NCBI GenBank assembly: GCA_024762755.1
Contig: JANTGX010000025.1
Location: 1 to 15,851, forward strand
Origin: Gammaproteobacteria bacterium
GTDB lineage: Bacteria; Pseudomonadota; Gammaproteobacteria; SZUA-152
Length of the DNA stretch: 15,851 nt
Direction: 5' to 3'
Shown: one piece after another, positions 1-8,350 of the stretch
Layout of the letters: each line of letters starts with the position of its first letter
How positions within the stretch are numbered: position 1 is the first letter of the stretch
The notes under the pieces: generated by a model
Database searches by the model: none
Told to the model about the DNA's origin: nothing
The model's input: the letters and a program-made list of their open reading frames with translations, nothing else
Program-made: the position numbers and the translations under genes

Positions 1-45
1 GACGCTGGTGCGTCGCCCCCTGTGCGGGTAGTGCCAGAGAGAGGA

Positions 46-2613
46 TTACTCGGCGGCCTTGGCGAAGTCCTCTTTGAGGATCTTCGGCGTGACGAAGATC
101 AGCAACTCGTTCTTGGAGTTGCGGGCACGCGAGGTGCGGAACAGGGCGCCGACGAAGGGGAGGTCGCTGAGCAGGGGCACGCCGTCCTTTTCGTCGCGGG
201 TCGAGGTCTCGTAGACGCCGCCGAGGACCACCGTCTCGCCATTGTCCATGAGGACCTGGGTCTCGACCTGCTTGGTGTCGATGCTGGGCACGCCGGCAAA
301 GATGGCACCGACACTGTCCTTGTTGACCTTGAGGTCGAGGATGATGCGGTCGTCGGGGGTGATCTGCGGTGTGGCACGCAGGCTCAGCACGGCCTTCTTG
401 AAGGAGACGTTGGTGGCGCCGCTAGAAGAGGCCTGCTGGTAGGGGATCTGGGTACCCTGTTCGATCAGCGCCTCTTGCTGGTTGGAGGTGATGACGCGGG
501 GATTGGACACCACCTCGCCACGGCCCTCGGTCTGCAGAGCGGAGAGCTCGAGGTCGAGCAGGGTGTTAGCGCCCAGCAGGGAGAAGGCGATGCGGCCAGC
601 GTTGTTGGTGGTGATGGGGAAGTTCACGTTCATCCGCTGATCGATGCCGGCGCTGCCCGTAGGGATGGAGATGGGATACGGGTTGTTGGGGGTGCTCGCC
701 AGGTTGCTCATGGCCGACGAGGCCATGGTGTCGGTGGCGTTGGTGCTGCCGGAGGTGAACAGCAGGTTGTCGCCCTGCTCGCTGACATCGGTGACGCCGA
801 AGCGCACGCCCAGATCGCGGGCGAACTTGTCGTCGGCGATGACGATGCGTGACTCGATGAGTACCTGGCGCACGGGAATGTCCAGCGTGGTGATGAGCTT
901 GCGGATGGACTCGAGGCGTTCGGCCGTCTCGGAGATCAGCAGGGTGTTGGTGCGTTGGTCGACCGAGGCCTCACCGCGCTCCGAAAGCAATCCGCCCTTG
1001 GAGGCCAGCAGCTTGGCGATGTCCTCCGCCTTGGCGTAGTTGACCTGGATGATCTCGGTCTTCAGCGGGGCCAGTTCCTCGACCTGTTTCTGGGCCTCGA
1101 GTTCCAGGCGCTCCTGCGCGGCGATTTCCTGGGCTGGGGCGATCAGGATGACATTGCCGGCCTTGCGCATGGCCAGGCCCTTGGTCTTGAGAATGATGTC
1201 CAGGGCCTGGTCCCAAGGGACGTTCTTCAGGCGCAGCGTGAGGCTGCCCTGCACCGAATCACTGGTCACCATGTTGAGGCCGGTGAAGTCGGCGATGAGC
1301 TGCAGCACGGCGCGCACTTCGATGTCCTGGAAGTTGAGGGAGAGCTTCTCGCCGGTGTAGCCGAACTCACTCTTCTTCTTCTTCGCGACCTGCTCCTTGG
1401 GCACCTCGCGCACCTCGATGGTGTACTGGTTGCCGGTGTGATAGGCCAGGTATTCGTAGTCGCCCGTGGCGGTGATGGTCAGTCGCGCGCGGCCATCCAT
1501 CTGGGAGGCATCGATATACTGCACCGGGGTGGCGAAGTCGATGACGTCCAGGCGCTGTTGGAGATTCTTCGGCAGGCTGGTTTCACCGAATTCGACGAAG
1601 ATCTGCCGCCCGGTCTCGCCGGTGCTGACTGGCACGTTGGCGTCCGACAGGGTGACGATGATGCGGCCCTCACCCTTGGTGCCGCGGCGGAAGTCGATCT
1701 TCTTGATGCGGTGCAGCGCGGTGGCGGGTCCCTTTTCAGCGGGAGCGGCCGGTGTGCCTGCGGCGGCAGTACGGCTGCCGGCGACGGTGACGATGACGCT
1801 GTTGCCGGATACCTCGGTCTCGAAGGGGATCAGCTGCACCAGGTTGAGAATGACGCGAGTGCGGTTGCCCGCTTCGACCGCCGTCATGCTCTTGGCGAAA
1901 CCGATACCGATGTTCTTGTTCTTCCACTTGAGGGCGCTGGTGGTGTTGGGGAAGTCGAGCACCAGGCGGGCGGGATTGTCGATGGTGAAGCTACCGGGTT
2001 TGGGTGCAGGGCCATCGAAGTCGAGGCGGATCTGTACGCTGTCACCCGGCAGAGAGGTAAAGCTGACATTCTTCAATTGGGTGAGACCGCCGGCACTCTT
2101 GTTGCGGGGTTTCTGCTCGGCAGCCTTGGGCTTTTCGCTCTCGACCTTGGCCGGGGTGTTGTCGAGGGTGACGAAGATATTCTTGCCGTCTTTGCGCAGG
2201 GTGTAGTTGACCGGTTTGTCGAGGTTGATCATCACCCGGGTCTGGCCGCCGGCCTGGACGGCCTTGACGTCCTTGGCGGCACCCACTTCGATGGGCAGGG
2301 GGAGATTCCAGGGCAGGTTGTTGCGCACACCAGGCAGGTCGATGGTCACGCGGGGAGGCGATTGGCTGAAGCTGTCATTGACTTCGGTCGGCGCCTCGGA
2401 AAGGGCCAGCCGTACCTCGACGCGATCGTTGTCGAGTTTCTTGAAGTCGATGAAATCCAGGCTGGCGGCGGCCATGGCCTCGACTTGGCCGAACAGGGCA
2501 ATGCCCGCGAGAGTAATACCGGTGAGTAGTCGTTTCATCCATTTATTCCGCAGCGGTTGTGACATTTGGCATCTTGCCCCGATGTTGGTGTTGTTCTTGG
2601 TTGTGGCCATCAT
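46..2613 (-). CDS. pilQ: Type IV pilus outer-membrane secretin PilQ
   Basis: PilQ forms the multimeric outer-membrane channel through which the type IVa pilus exits and retracts. From the chosen start the protein is 855 residues. A hydrophobic signal segment lies near 27-50 (MKRLL...AMAAA). Two AMIN domains (about 51-152 and 180-278) bind peptidoglycan, and a third AMIN-like repeat spans about 302-403. Then follow a lysine-rich linker, the N0/STN domain (about 423-495, with VPWDQALDIIL), an N1 secretin domain (about 520-582) and the C-terminal secretin barrel with VSNPRV and VVLGGVYE motifs, ending in LLIFVTPKIL. It is longer than the roughly 700-residue Pseudomonas protein because of the extra repeat and linkers. 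The frame opens at a GTG (2634) overlapping the pilP stop. I chose the ATG at 2613 because GAGGA (2619-2623) lies 5 bases upstream. In-frame ATGs at 2610, 2565 and 2538 are alternatives; only 2538 gives a standard-length signal peptide. It is the last gene of the operon. Identity is secure, the start is not. Confidence 0.96.
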   Translation of the reverse strand: MMATTKNNTNIGARCQMSQPLRNKWMKRLLTGITLAGIALFGQVEAMAAASLDFIDFKKLDNDRVEVRLALSEAPTEVNDSFSQSPPRVTIDLPGVRNNLPWNLPLPIEVGAAKDVKAVQAGGQTRVMINLDKPVNYTLRKDGKNIFVTLDNTPAKVESEKPKAAEQKPRNKSAGGLTQLKNVSFTSLPGDSVQIRLDFDGPAPKPGSFTIDNPARLVLDFPNTTSALKWKNKNIGIGFAKSMTAVEAGNRTRVILNLVQLIPFETEVSGNSVIVTVAGSRTAAAGTPAAPAEKGPATALHRIKKIDFRRGTKGEGRIIVTLSDANVPVSTGETGRQIFVEFGETSLPKNLQQRLDVIDFATPVQYIDASQMDGRARLTITATGDYEYLAYHTGNQYTIEVREVPKEQVAKKKKSEFGYTGEKLSLNFQDIEVRAVLQLIADFTGLNMVTSDSVQGSLTLRLKNVPWDQALDIILKTKGLAMRKAGNVILIAPAQEIAAQERLELEAQKQVEELAPLKTEIIQVNYAKAEDIAKLLASKGGLLSERGEASVDQRTNTLLISETAERLESIRKLITTLDIPVRQVLIESRIVIADDKFARDLGVRFGVTDVSEQGDNLLFTSGSTNATDTMASSAMSNLASTPNNPYPISIPTGSAGIDQRMNVNFPITTNNAGRIAFSLLGANTLLDLELSALQTEGRGEVVSNPRVITSNQQEALIEQGTQIPYQQASSSGATNVSFKKAVLSLRATPQITPDDRIILDLKVNKDSVGAIFAGVPSIDTKQVETQVLMDNGETVVLGGVYETSTRDEKDGVPLLSDLPFVGALFRTSRARNSKNELLIFVTPKILKEDFAKAAE

Positions 2614-2630
2614 TGAGTTCCTCATTGGCG

Positions 2631-3191
2631 TCACCCGTTGGCGCTCAGGGTGGTGCGTCTTTCAATCCAGCCGCCCAGGCCGTCGGGCACGATTTCCTTG
2701 AGCTCGACCTCGGTTTCGGTGATGCGCACGATTTTGCCGTTGTCCTGGCCGACGTGATAGCCGTAGGTGGCGCGATGCAGGGTGCCGTCCGGGGTCATGA
2801 TCAGGGCCCAGCGTTTGCCATCCTTCTCGATGGAACCGACCATGCGCAGGCTGCCGAGCGCGTAGTGCTCGAGCGGCTCTCGTTCACGATTGAGGTCCGG
2901 CTGCAGGCCGCTGTTGCTGCGTGCCACCTGGGCTCGCGTGTCCTCAGGTGGTTCGAAGGGATCGCGTAGCGAGCCACTGTTGTAGGTGAATTTTTCGTAT
3001 TCTTGCGGCTTGGGCAGGGGGGCTATGTGGCCCTTTTGCCGGGCCTTGACCTCCTGCACATAGGCCTGCAGGTCATCCATGCTTTGCTCCGCGCAGCCTG
3101 CCAGGGTGAGGCCGAGGAGTATACACCAAGCGGCCTGGCGGGCTCCCTTGACGCTCGGCCGCTGCCGATCGGGGCGTCTGTATCGACTCAT
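2631..3191 (-). CDS. pilP: Type IV pilus assembly lipoprotein PilP
   Basis: PilP is the inner-membrane lipoprotein that joins the PilN/PilO complex to the N0 domain of the PilQ secretin. The 186-residue protein has a basic N-region, a hydrophobic stretch and the lipobox LAGC with the lipidated Cys at 33. A flexible proline-rich linker follows, then the family signature FTYNSGSLRDPF (about 68-79), which is the PilN/PilO-binding region. The C-terminal beta-sandwich (about 110-183) includes GSIEKDGKRWALI and VELKEIVPDG. The N-region ahead of the hydrophobic core is long (about 19 residues), but no later ATG exists before the lipobox. The ATG overlaps the pilO stop as ATGA and the stop overlaps the first possible pilQ start, so translation is probably coupled on both sides. 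Length and order match PilP of other gammaproteobacteria. Confidence 0.95.
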   Translation of the reverse strand: MSRYRRPDRQRPSVKGARQAAWCILLGLTLAGCAEQSMDDLQAYVQEVKARQKGHIAPLPKPQEYEKFTYNSGSLRDPFEPPEDTRAQVARSNSGLQPDLNREREPLEHYALGSLRMVGSIEKDGKRWALIMTPDGTLHRATYGYHVGQDNGKIVRITETEVELKEIVPDGLGGWIERRTTLSANG

Positions 3192-3835
3192 TTCCGGCCC
3201 CTCCGTTTTTTGCGCTGTTTCTGTTTGGCATCGCTCTTCTCGTCTTCGTCGAGATAGCGATAGGTCTTCGCTGTTGCCGACATGGTCAGCTCGTTGTTGC
3301 TGTTTTCCTTCTTCTTGTTGGTGCTGATGGTCAGGTCATGCAACGTGACGATGCGTGGCAGGGCCGCGATACCGCTGGCGAAGTTGCCAAACTCGTGATA
3401 CCGCCCGAGTACGCGCAGCTCGATGGGCAGTTCGGCGTAGAAGTCCTTGGGTTTCTCCGCCAAGGGTTTGAACAGCTCGAATTCGAGCCCGCTCTGGATG
3501 CCCACGTGGGAGACGTCGACCAGCAGTTCGGCGACCTCGGTCTTGCCCGGCAGCTGCTGCAGCAGGGCGCCGAAGGTGCGTTTCATCTCCTCCATCTGTG
3601 CCCGGTAGGCGTCGAGGTTGGCGGCCTTGGCCTGTTTCGTCTCGAAGGCCTGCTTGAGGGTCAGCTCTTTGGCCTCGGCCCGTTTCAGGGTATCCAGCTG
3701 ATCGCTCAGGTCGAGGTAGTAGCCGAGCACCAGGATGGCGATGCACAGTAGGCCTATGACCACCGCCCGCCCGGCTACGGGCCAGCTGCCGATGTTGTTG
3801 AAGTCGAGATTGTTGATGTCGATGTTGAGGTTCAT
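3188..3835 (-). CDS. pilO: Type IV pilus inner-membrane protein PilO
   Basis: PilO is a bitopic inner-membrane protein that heterodimerises with PilN and shapes the periplasmic alignment complex. The 215-residue protein has a short cytoplasmic N-terminus starting MNLNIDINNLDF, one transmembrane helix (about 21-43), a coiled coil (about 44-92, rich in E, K, Q and A) and a ferredoxin-like periplasmic domain (about 100-195). That domain includes QSGLEFELFKP and the late family motif ATAKTYRYLDE. The last dozen residues (KQKQRKKRRGRK) are almost entirely basic, which I do not recall as part of the family core. The ATG overlaps the pilN stop and the TGA overlaps the pilP ATG, both as ATGA. Identity rests on topology, motifs and position between pilN and pilP. 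Confidence 0.95.
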   Translation of the reverse strand: MNLNIDINNLDFNNIGSWPVAGRAVVIGLLCIAILVLGYYLDLSDQLDTLKRAEAKELTLKQAFETKQAKAANLDAYRAQMEEMKRTFGALLQQLPGKTEVAELLVDVSHVGIQSGLEFELFKPLAEKPKDFYAELPIELRVLGRYHEFGNFASGIAALPRIVTLHDLTISTNKKKENSNNELTMSATAKTYRYLDEDEKSDAKQKQRKKRRGRK

Positions 3836-4401
3836 GGTTTTGCCTCGCCTCCCTCGACCTTGCCGTCGGTCATGGTGACCTGCAACTGGAACCAGCTGTC
3901 GTCGGGATATTGGGTCTTGCCGGTTTCGATGACCAGTAGGCGCGGATTGGTGAACCAGGCCGAGGCATTGAGGTTGCGCATGAAGGCAGAGACGTCGTCG
4001 TTGGAGTCGGCCACGCCCTCCAGGCTGACCTGACGACCCTTGCGACTCAGTTCGAGCAGGTAGACCTGCTGCGGAATGGCGCGAGCGATCTCATCGAACA
4101 GATGCACCACCTCGGAGCGGCTGCTCTGCAGTTCCTGGATGATCTTCATGCGGGCCAGTAGAGCCTCTTTTTCTTTCTCCAGGCTCTCGATCTCCTTGAT
4201 CTCCTCGTCCACGCGCGTGATCTGGTCTTGCAGGAAGCTGTTACGGCTCTCCTGGCCTTGGATCATGGCATTGATGTTGATGTGCGCGAGGATCACGATA
4301 CCCACGGTGACGACGGCGGCGCCGACGGCGATATTGATGAACGTGCGCTGACGTTCACGGCGCTGTTCCTCGCGCCAGGGGAGTAGGTTGATATGCGGCA
4401 T
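3832..4401 (-). CDS. pilN: Type IV pilus inner-membrane protein PilN
   Basis: PilN spans the inner membrane, binds PilM in the cytoplasm through its extreme N-terminus and pairs with PilO in the periplasm. The 189-residue protein begins MPHINLLPWREEQ, carrying the INLLPWR docking motif for the PilM cleft. One transmembrane helix follows (about 21-42), then a coiled coil (about 47-92) and a ferredoxin-like domain with IPQQVYLLEL and the VSLEGVADS strand. The frame stays open upstream to 4431, but the INLLPWR motif fixes the start at the ATG at 4401. There it overlaps the pilM stop as TAATG, favouring translational coupling and matched amounts of the partner proteins. Confidence 0.96.
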   Translation of the reverse strand: MPHINLLPWREEQRRERQRTFINIAVGAAVVTVGIVILAHININAMIQGQESRNSFLQDQITRVDEEIKEIESLEKEKEALLARMKIIQELQSSRSEVVHLFDEIARAIPQQVYLLELSRKGRQVSLEGVADSNDDVSAFMRNLNASAWFTNPRLLVIETGKTQYPDDSWFQLQVTMTDGKVEGGEAKP

Positions 4402-5471
4402 TAGTCGAAACTCCTCAAGGCGAGACCGCATGCAATCATCAGGGCGGGGGCATCGTTGCTCAGGGCCTGGGCCTTGATGCGCGACGCCAGTGCCATGTTG
4501 GTGAAGGGATTGGCGATGGACGTGCTGGTGCCGATGCGATCCTCGATGAGTTCGTCCACGCCGGGGATGGAGGCACTGCCGCCGGCGAGGACGATATGAC
4601 TAACCGAGCTGTGGTGGCTGGAGGAGAAAAAGAACTGCAATGAGCGGCTGACCTGTTGTGCCATGGCATCCTTGAAGGGGTCGAGGACCTCGGGAATATA
4701 GTTGTCGGGCAGACCACCCTGGCGCTTGGCCATGCCGGCCTCTTCGTAGGAGAGGCCGTATCGACGCTGGATCTCTTCGGTCAACTGCTTGCCACCGAAC
4801 ACCTGGTCGCGGGTGTAGATGATCTTCTCGTCGTGCAGCACGCTGAGGGTGGTCATGGTGGCGCCGATGTCGATCACGGCGATGGTCTTGTCCTGGGTGC
4901 CGCCGGGGATCTGCGGCGCGATCAGGCCAAAGGCGTTCTCCAGGGCGTAGGCCTCGATGTCCACCACCTTGGCGGTGAGGCCGCCCAGTTCCACCGCAGC
5001 GACGCGTGAATCCACGTTCTCGCTGCGCGAGGCGGCGAGCAGGATGTCGAGGGTGTCCGGGTTGTCGTCGGAGGCGCCGAGGACCTCGAAGTCGAGGTTG
5101 ACCTCCTCCAGGGAGTAGGGGATGTACTGGTCGGCCTCCAGCTCGATCTGGCTCTCGATCTCTTCTTCCGAGAGCGAGGCCGGCATGGTGATGACCTTGG
5201 TGATGACCGAGGAGCCCGCCACTGCGACGGCGGCGTTCTTGGCCCGGCTGCCGGAGCGTTTGACGGCGCGCCGTACGGCCTCGCCGACGGCCTCGACGTC
5301 GGTGATGTTCTTTTCCACCACGGAGTTGGGCGGCAGCGGCTCGGCGGCATAGGCCTCGACGCGATAACCTTCACCCTGCCGGCTCAATTCCAGCAGTTTG
5401 ACCGAGGTGGAGCTGATATCCAGGCCGAGGATAGGGGGGGATTTTCTTGTCAGTAGAGATGCTAACCGCAC
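4401..5471 (-). CDS. pilM: Type IV pilus assembly ATPase-fold protein PilM
   Basis: PilM is a cytoplasmic actin/FtsA-like protein that binds ATP and the PilN N-terminal peptide, linking the alignment complex to the pilus motor side. The 356-residue protein shows phosphate-1 (LGLDISSTSVK, about 15-25), phosphate-2 (VIDIGATMTTLSVL, about 199-212) and the adenosine motif (IVLAGGSASIPG, about 293-304). The family helix EIESQIELEADQYIPY lies at about 104-119. The start is a GTG, supported by a GGAAGG ribosome-binding site (5477-5482) with 5 bases of spacing; the protein then begins MRLASLLTRK just before the conserved core. It is the first gene of the pilMNOPQ operon, behind a probable promoter in the shared region with ponA. 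Confidence 0.97.
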   Translation of the reverse strand: MRLASLLTRKSPPILGLDISSTSVKLLELSRQGEGYRVEAYAAEPLPPNSVVEKNITDVEAVGEAVRRAVKRSGSRAKNAAVAVAGSSVITKVITMPASLSEEEIESQIELEADQYIPYSLEEVNLDFEVLGASDDNPDTLDILLAASRSENVDSRVAAVELGGLTAKVVDIEAYALENAFGLIAPQIPGGTQDKTIAVIDIGATMTTLSVLHDEKIIYTRDQVFGGKQLTEEIQRRYGLSYEEAGMAKRQGGLPDNYIPEVLDPFKDAMAQQVSRSLQFFFSSSHHSSVSHIVLAGGSASIPGVDELIEDRIGTSTSIANPFTNMALASRIKAQALSNDAPALMIACGLALRSFD

Positions 5472-5515
5472 GTTGTCCTTCCTGTCGTTTCATGCAGGTA
5501 AGCAAATTATCGGTA

Positions 5516-5544
5516 GTTATACGACAAACTTTACGATAGAGCAA
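5516..5544 (-). promoter_or_regulatory. Candidate sigma70 promoter for pilMNOPQ
   Basis: On the minus strand, TTGCTC (5539-5544) and TATAAC (5516-5521) are separated by 17 bases. The -10 box lies about 45 bases before the pilM GTG. The local AT-richness against GC-rich flanks agrees with a promoter. This is a motif match only; another element could be the real one. Confidence 0.45.
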
Positions 5545-5569
5545 AAACTGCAATGGGAACCAAATATCA

Positions 5570-5599
5570 TTGGGCCGATCTTATTAGAGGTTTTATACT
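5570..5599 (+). promoter_or_regulatory. Candidate sigma70 promoter for ponA
   Basis: TTGGGC (5570-5575) and TATACT (5594-5599) are separated by 18 bases, giving a predicted 5' leader of about 60 bases before the ponA ATG. The -10 box is good and the -35 matches only at its TTG. It lies back-to-back with the pilM promoter candidate, with only 25 bases between the two -35 boxes, so a regulator bound between them could affect both. Confidence 0.45.
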
Positions 5600-5666
5600 C
5601 TGTCGATGTCTAACTGTATGAACCCCTTCACAGAACCCTCCATCTGACCCGCTACTCTAGGCCTTC

Positions 5667-8093
5667 ATGAAACGAATTTTTCTCATCCTGGGCGGGTTGC
5701 TGACGGCGGCGGCCCTGCTCGGCGCGCTGGCCGTCTATTTTGTCGTGATTCCCGCCCTGCCGTCTATCGATAGTTTGAAAGAGGTCCAGTTTCAGGTGCC
5801 GCTACGGGTCTATAGCCGCGAGCAGAAGCTGATCGCCGAGTTCGGCGAGAAGCGGCGGGCTCCCCTGAGTTACGACGAGATCCCCCCACGCCTGGTGCAG
5901 GCCGTGTTGGCCGCCGAAGACGACCGCTTCTTCGAGCACCCCGGCGTGGACTATCGCGGCCTGCTGCGTGCCGCCGCCTACCTGCTGCGCACCGGCGAGA
6001 AGGGCCAGGGTGGCAGTACCATCACCATGCAGGTGGCACGCAACTTCTTCCTCAGCCGGGAGAAGACCTATCTGCGCAAGCTCAACGAGATCCTGCTGGC
6101 GCTGAAGATCGAGAAGGCCCTGAGCAAGGAAGACATCCTCACCCTCTATCTCAATAAGATCTATTTCGGTCACCGGGCCTACGGCGTGGCGGCGGCGGCG
6201 CAGGTCTACTATGGTCTGCCGGTGGCGTCCCTGAGCACTGCACAGATCGCCATGATCGCCGGCCTGCCCAAGGCACCCTCGGCCTACAATCCCATCATCA
6301 ATCCCAGCCGTGCACTCAGCCGCCGCGCTTATGTGCTGGGACGGATGCGCGAGTTGGGCTTCATCGACGAAGCGGAATACCGGGCGGCCATGGCCACCCC
6401 CGACGATGCCCGACTGCACGGCCTCTCACGTGAAGTGGAGGCCCCGTACGCGGCAGAGATGGTGCGCAGCGAGATGGTCGAGCGTTTCGGTGACGCCGCC
6501 TACAGCGAGGGTTACCGGGCCTACACCACCATCGATGCCGAGATGCAGACGGCGGCCAATGCCGCGCAACGTCGTGCCTTGCTCGCCTACGATGCCCGTC
6601 ATGGTTTTCGCGGACCCTTGGCCCGTGTGGCCCTGGGCGAGGATGCCGGTGAGACCGAGTGGCAGGCGGCACTGAAGGGGCGTGGGGAGGTCAACGGCCT
6701 GTTGCCGGCGCTGGTGCTGGCGGTGACGGATCGCTCGGCGACGGTCTACGAGCCCCGCCGTGGGGCGCTGAGTCTGGACTGGGATGGCCTCGCCTGGGCG
6801 GCGCCGGCCCAGGCCGGCGGGCGTACCGGTCCGCCACCCACGGCCGCCGCGGATATCCTCGCGCGTGGCGATGTGGTGTATATCGATGAGGACGCGCCGG
6901 GCCATTGGCGATTGGCGCAGGTGCCGCAGGTGGAGGGGGCGCTGGTGTCCCTGTCGCCCGCTGACGGTGCCATCCGCGCCCTGGTGGGCGGGTTCGACTT
7001 CCGCGCCAGCAAGTTCAATCGCATCACCCAGGCCGAGCGCCAGCCCGGTTCAAACTTCAAGCCCTTCATCTATTCCGCCGCCCTGGCCAAGGGCTTCACC
7101 CCCGCCAGCCTCATCAACGATGCGCCGGTGGTGTTCGAGGACGAAGGTCTAGAGGCCACCTGGCGGCCGGAGAACTACAGCGGCCGGGTGTTCGGTCCCA
7201 CCCGCCTGCGCGAGGCCCTGGTGAAATCGCGCAATCTGGTCTCCATCCGCCTGCTGCGCGCCATCGGCATCCCCTTCGCCCTCGACTACGTCAGCCGCTT
7301 CGGCTTCGACAAGCGTCGGCTGCCGCACGACCTCTCCCTGGCGCTGGGCAGCGGCGCGGTGACGCCCCTGGAGATCGCCAGGGGCTATTCGGTGTTTGCC
7401 AACAACGGCCACCGCATCGACCCCTACCTCCTGCAGCGCATCGAGCAGGGTGAGGAGACGGTGCTCTTCGAGGCCCAGCCGGCCACGGTCTGTCCCCGTT
7501 GCGAAGAGGATGTCGCGCCGGAGCCGGCGAGCGAGGCCTTCGCCGGTCCGCCGACACGCGAGGAGATGTTGCCGATCAAGGTGGCGCCGCGGGTGATCAC
7601 GCCGCAGAACGCCTATCTCATGCGCAGCATGATGCGCGACGTCATCCAGCGCGGTACCGGACGCCGCGCGAGGGTGCTCAAGCGCCCCGATCTGGCCGGC
7701 AAGACCGGCACCACCAATGACCAGCACGATGCCTGGTTCACCGGCTACACCTCGGACCTGGTAGCCACCGCCTGGGTCGGCTTCGACCGGCCGCAGCCCC
7801 TGGGTGAGCGGGAGACCGGCGGCCGTGCCGCCCTGCCCATGTGGATCGACTTCATGCGCGTGGCCCTGCGGGGCCTGCCGGCACGGCCACTGGAACGGCC
7901 GCCGGGGCTGGTGACGGTACGCATCGATCCCGACAGTGGTCTGCTGGCCCCGGCCGGTTATCCCAAGGCCATCTTCGAGACCTTCCGCGCGGAGAATCTC
8001 CCGGAGCCCATGGAGCTGCAGACGAACGTCCGCGGCAGTACGGGGGACAGGAAGGCGGCCGATGCGCCAGCGGTGGAGGAGGAACTCTTCTAG
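5667..8093 (+). CDS. mrcA: Penicillin-binding protein 1A (bifunctional peptidoglycan synthase)
   Basis: This class A PBP polymerises lipid II into glycan strands and cross-links the peptides in the periplasm. The 808-residue protein has an N-terminal signal anchor (about 4-30). A GT51 glycosyltransferase domain follows, with AAEDDRFFEHPG (catalytic Glu84), GQGGSTITMQ (113-122) and YLNKIYFG. A central linker/OB region comes next, then the transpeptidase with SNFK (nucleophile Ser462), SRN (521-523) and KTGT (679-682). All catalytic motifs are intact and the length is close to the 850 residues of E. coli PBP1A. The ATG has only a weak upstream AGG. The gene is also called ponA, and its divergent arrangement with pilM is shared with Pseudomonas. 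It appears monocistronic. Confidence 0.97.
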   Translation: MKRIFLILGGLLTAAALLGALAVYFVVIPALPSIDSLKEVQFQVPLRVYSREQKLIAEFGEKRRAPLSYDEIPPRLVQAVLAAEDDRFFEHPGVDYRGLLRAAAYLLRTGEKGQGGSTITMQVARNFFLSREKTYLRKLNEILLALKIEKALSKEDILTLYLNKIYFGHRAYGVAAAAQVYYGLPVASLSTAQIAMIAGLPKAPSAYNPIINPSRALSRRAYVLGRMRELGFIDEAEYRAAMATPDDARLHGLSREVEAPYAAEMVRSEMVERFGDAAYSEGYRAYTTIDAEMQTAANAAQRRALLAYDARHGFRGPLARVALGEDAGETEWQAALKGRGEVNGLLPALVLAVTDRSATVYEPRRGALSLDWDGLAWAAPAQAGGRTGPPPTAAADILARGDVVYIDEDAPGHWRLAQVPQVEGALVSLSPADGAIRALVGGFDFRASKFNRITQAERQPGSNFKPFIYSAALAKGFTPASLINDAPVVFEDEGLEATWRPENYSGRVFGPTRLREALVKSRNLVSIRLLRAIGIPFALDYVSRFGFDKRRLPHDLSLALGSGAVTPLEIARGYSVFANNGHRIDPYLLQRIEQGEETVLFEAQPATVCPRCEEDVAPEPASEAFAGPPTREEMLPIKVAPRVITPQNAYLMRSMMRDVIQRGTGRRARVLKRPDLAGKTGTTNDQHDAWFTGYTSDLVATAWVGFDRPQPLGERETGGRAALPMWIDFMRVALRGLPARPLERPPGLVTVRIDPDSGLLAPAGYPKAIFETFRAENLPEPMELQTNVRGSTGDRKAADAPAVEEELF

Positions 8094-8350
8094 GCATGAT
8101 CCTGCGGCGTGTCGTGGCCGTCCTCGGCTGGCGGACATGCGCGCGGTGAGGGCTTGAGTCCGTTTGCCTGTAATGGGGGCATCCCGCGCCTTTCGACGGC
8201 CTCGAGGCAGGCCTGGTGCGGGCAAGGCGCGATCTCCTGCTCCGACCGTTGACCTTCTTTACCCGGACCTTCCTACCCGGACTTCCCCGGCATGGTGCGG
8301 AGCCGGCCGCCGGTGCCCCGCCCGTTACCTGCCGGTCACCGACCCGTGGC
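8094..8350. other. Convergent intergenic gap between ponA and pilU
   Basis: I see no convincing gene in this 257-base gap. A weak tandem pair of 14-base units (8261-8274 and 8275-8288, both starting ACCCGGAC, 11 of 14 identical) is present. Short GC-rich stems occur, but none is followed by a T-run, so I do not call a terminator although one or two would be expected here. Confidence 0.5.

Noticed and set aside
955..2529. 524-codon plus-strand open frame opposite pilQ
   Set aside because: It is the antisense of a fully recognisable secretin. Its sequence is low-complexity G/D/V/L-rich with no family features, as expected from GC-rich codon bias.
3503..3512. CACGTGGGAG resembling the REP head
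   Set aside because: Only about 8 bases match, inside the pilO coding sequence, without the following palindrome; chance.
7149..8225. Minus-strand open frame of 358 codons over the 3' end of ponA
   Set aside because: It is antisense to the transpeptidase domain of PonA, with no recognisable domain and no good start signal.
8094..8350. Possible small RNA or terminator in the ponA-pilU gap
   Set aside because: Only short GC-rich stems and a weak tandem repeat were seen, with no T-run and no promoter pair.
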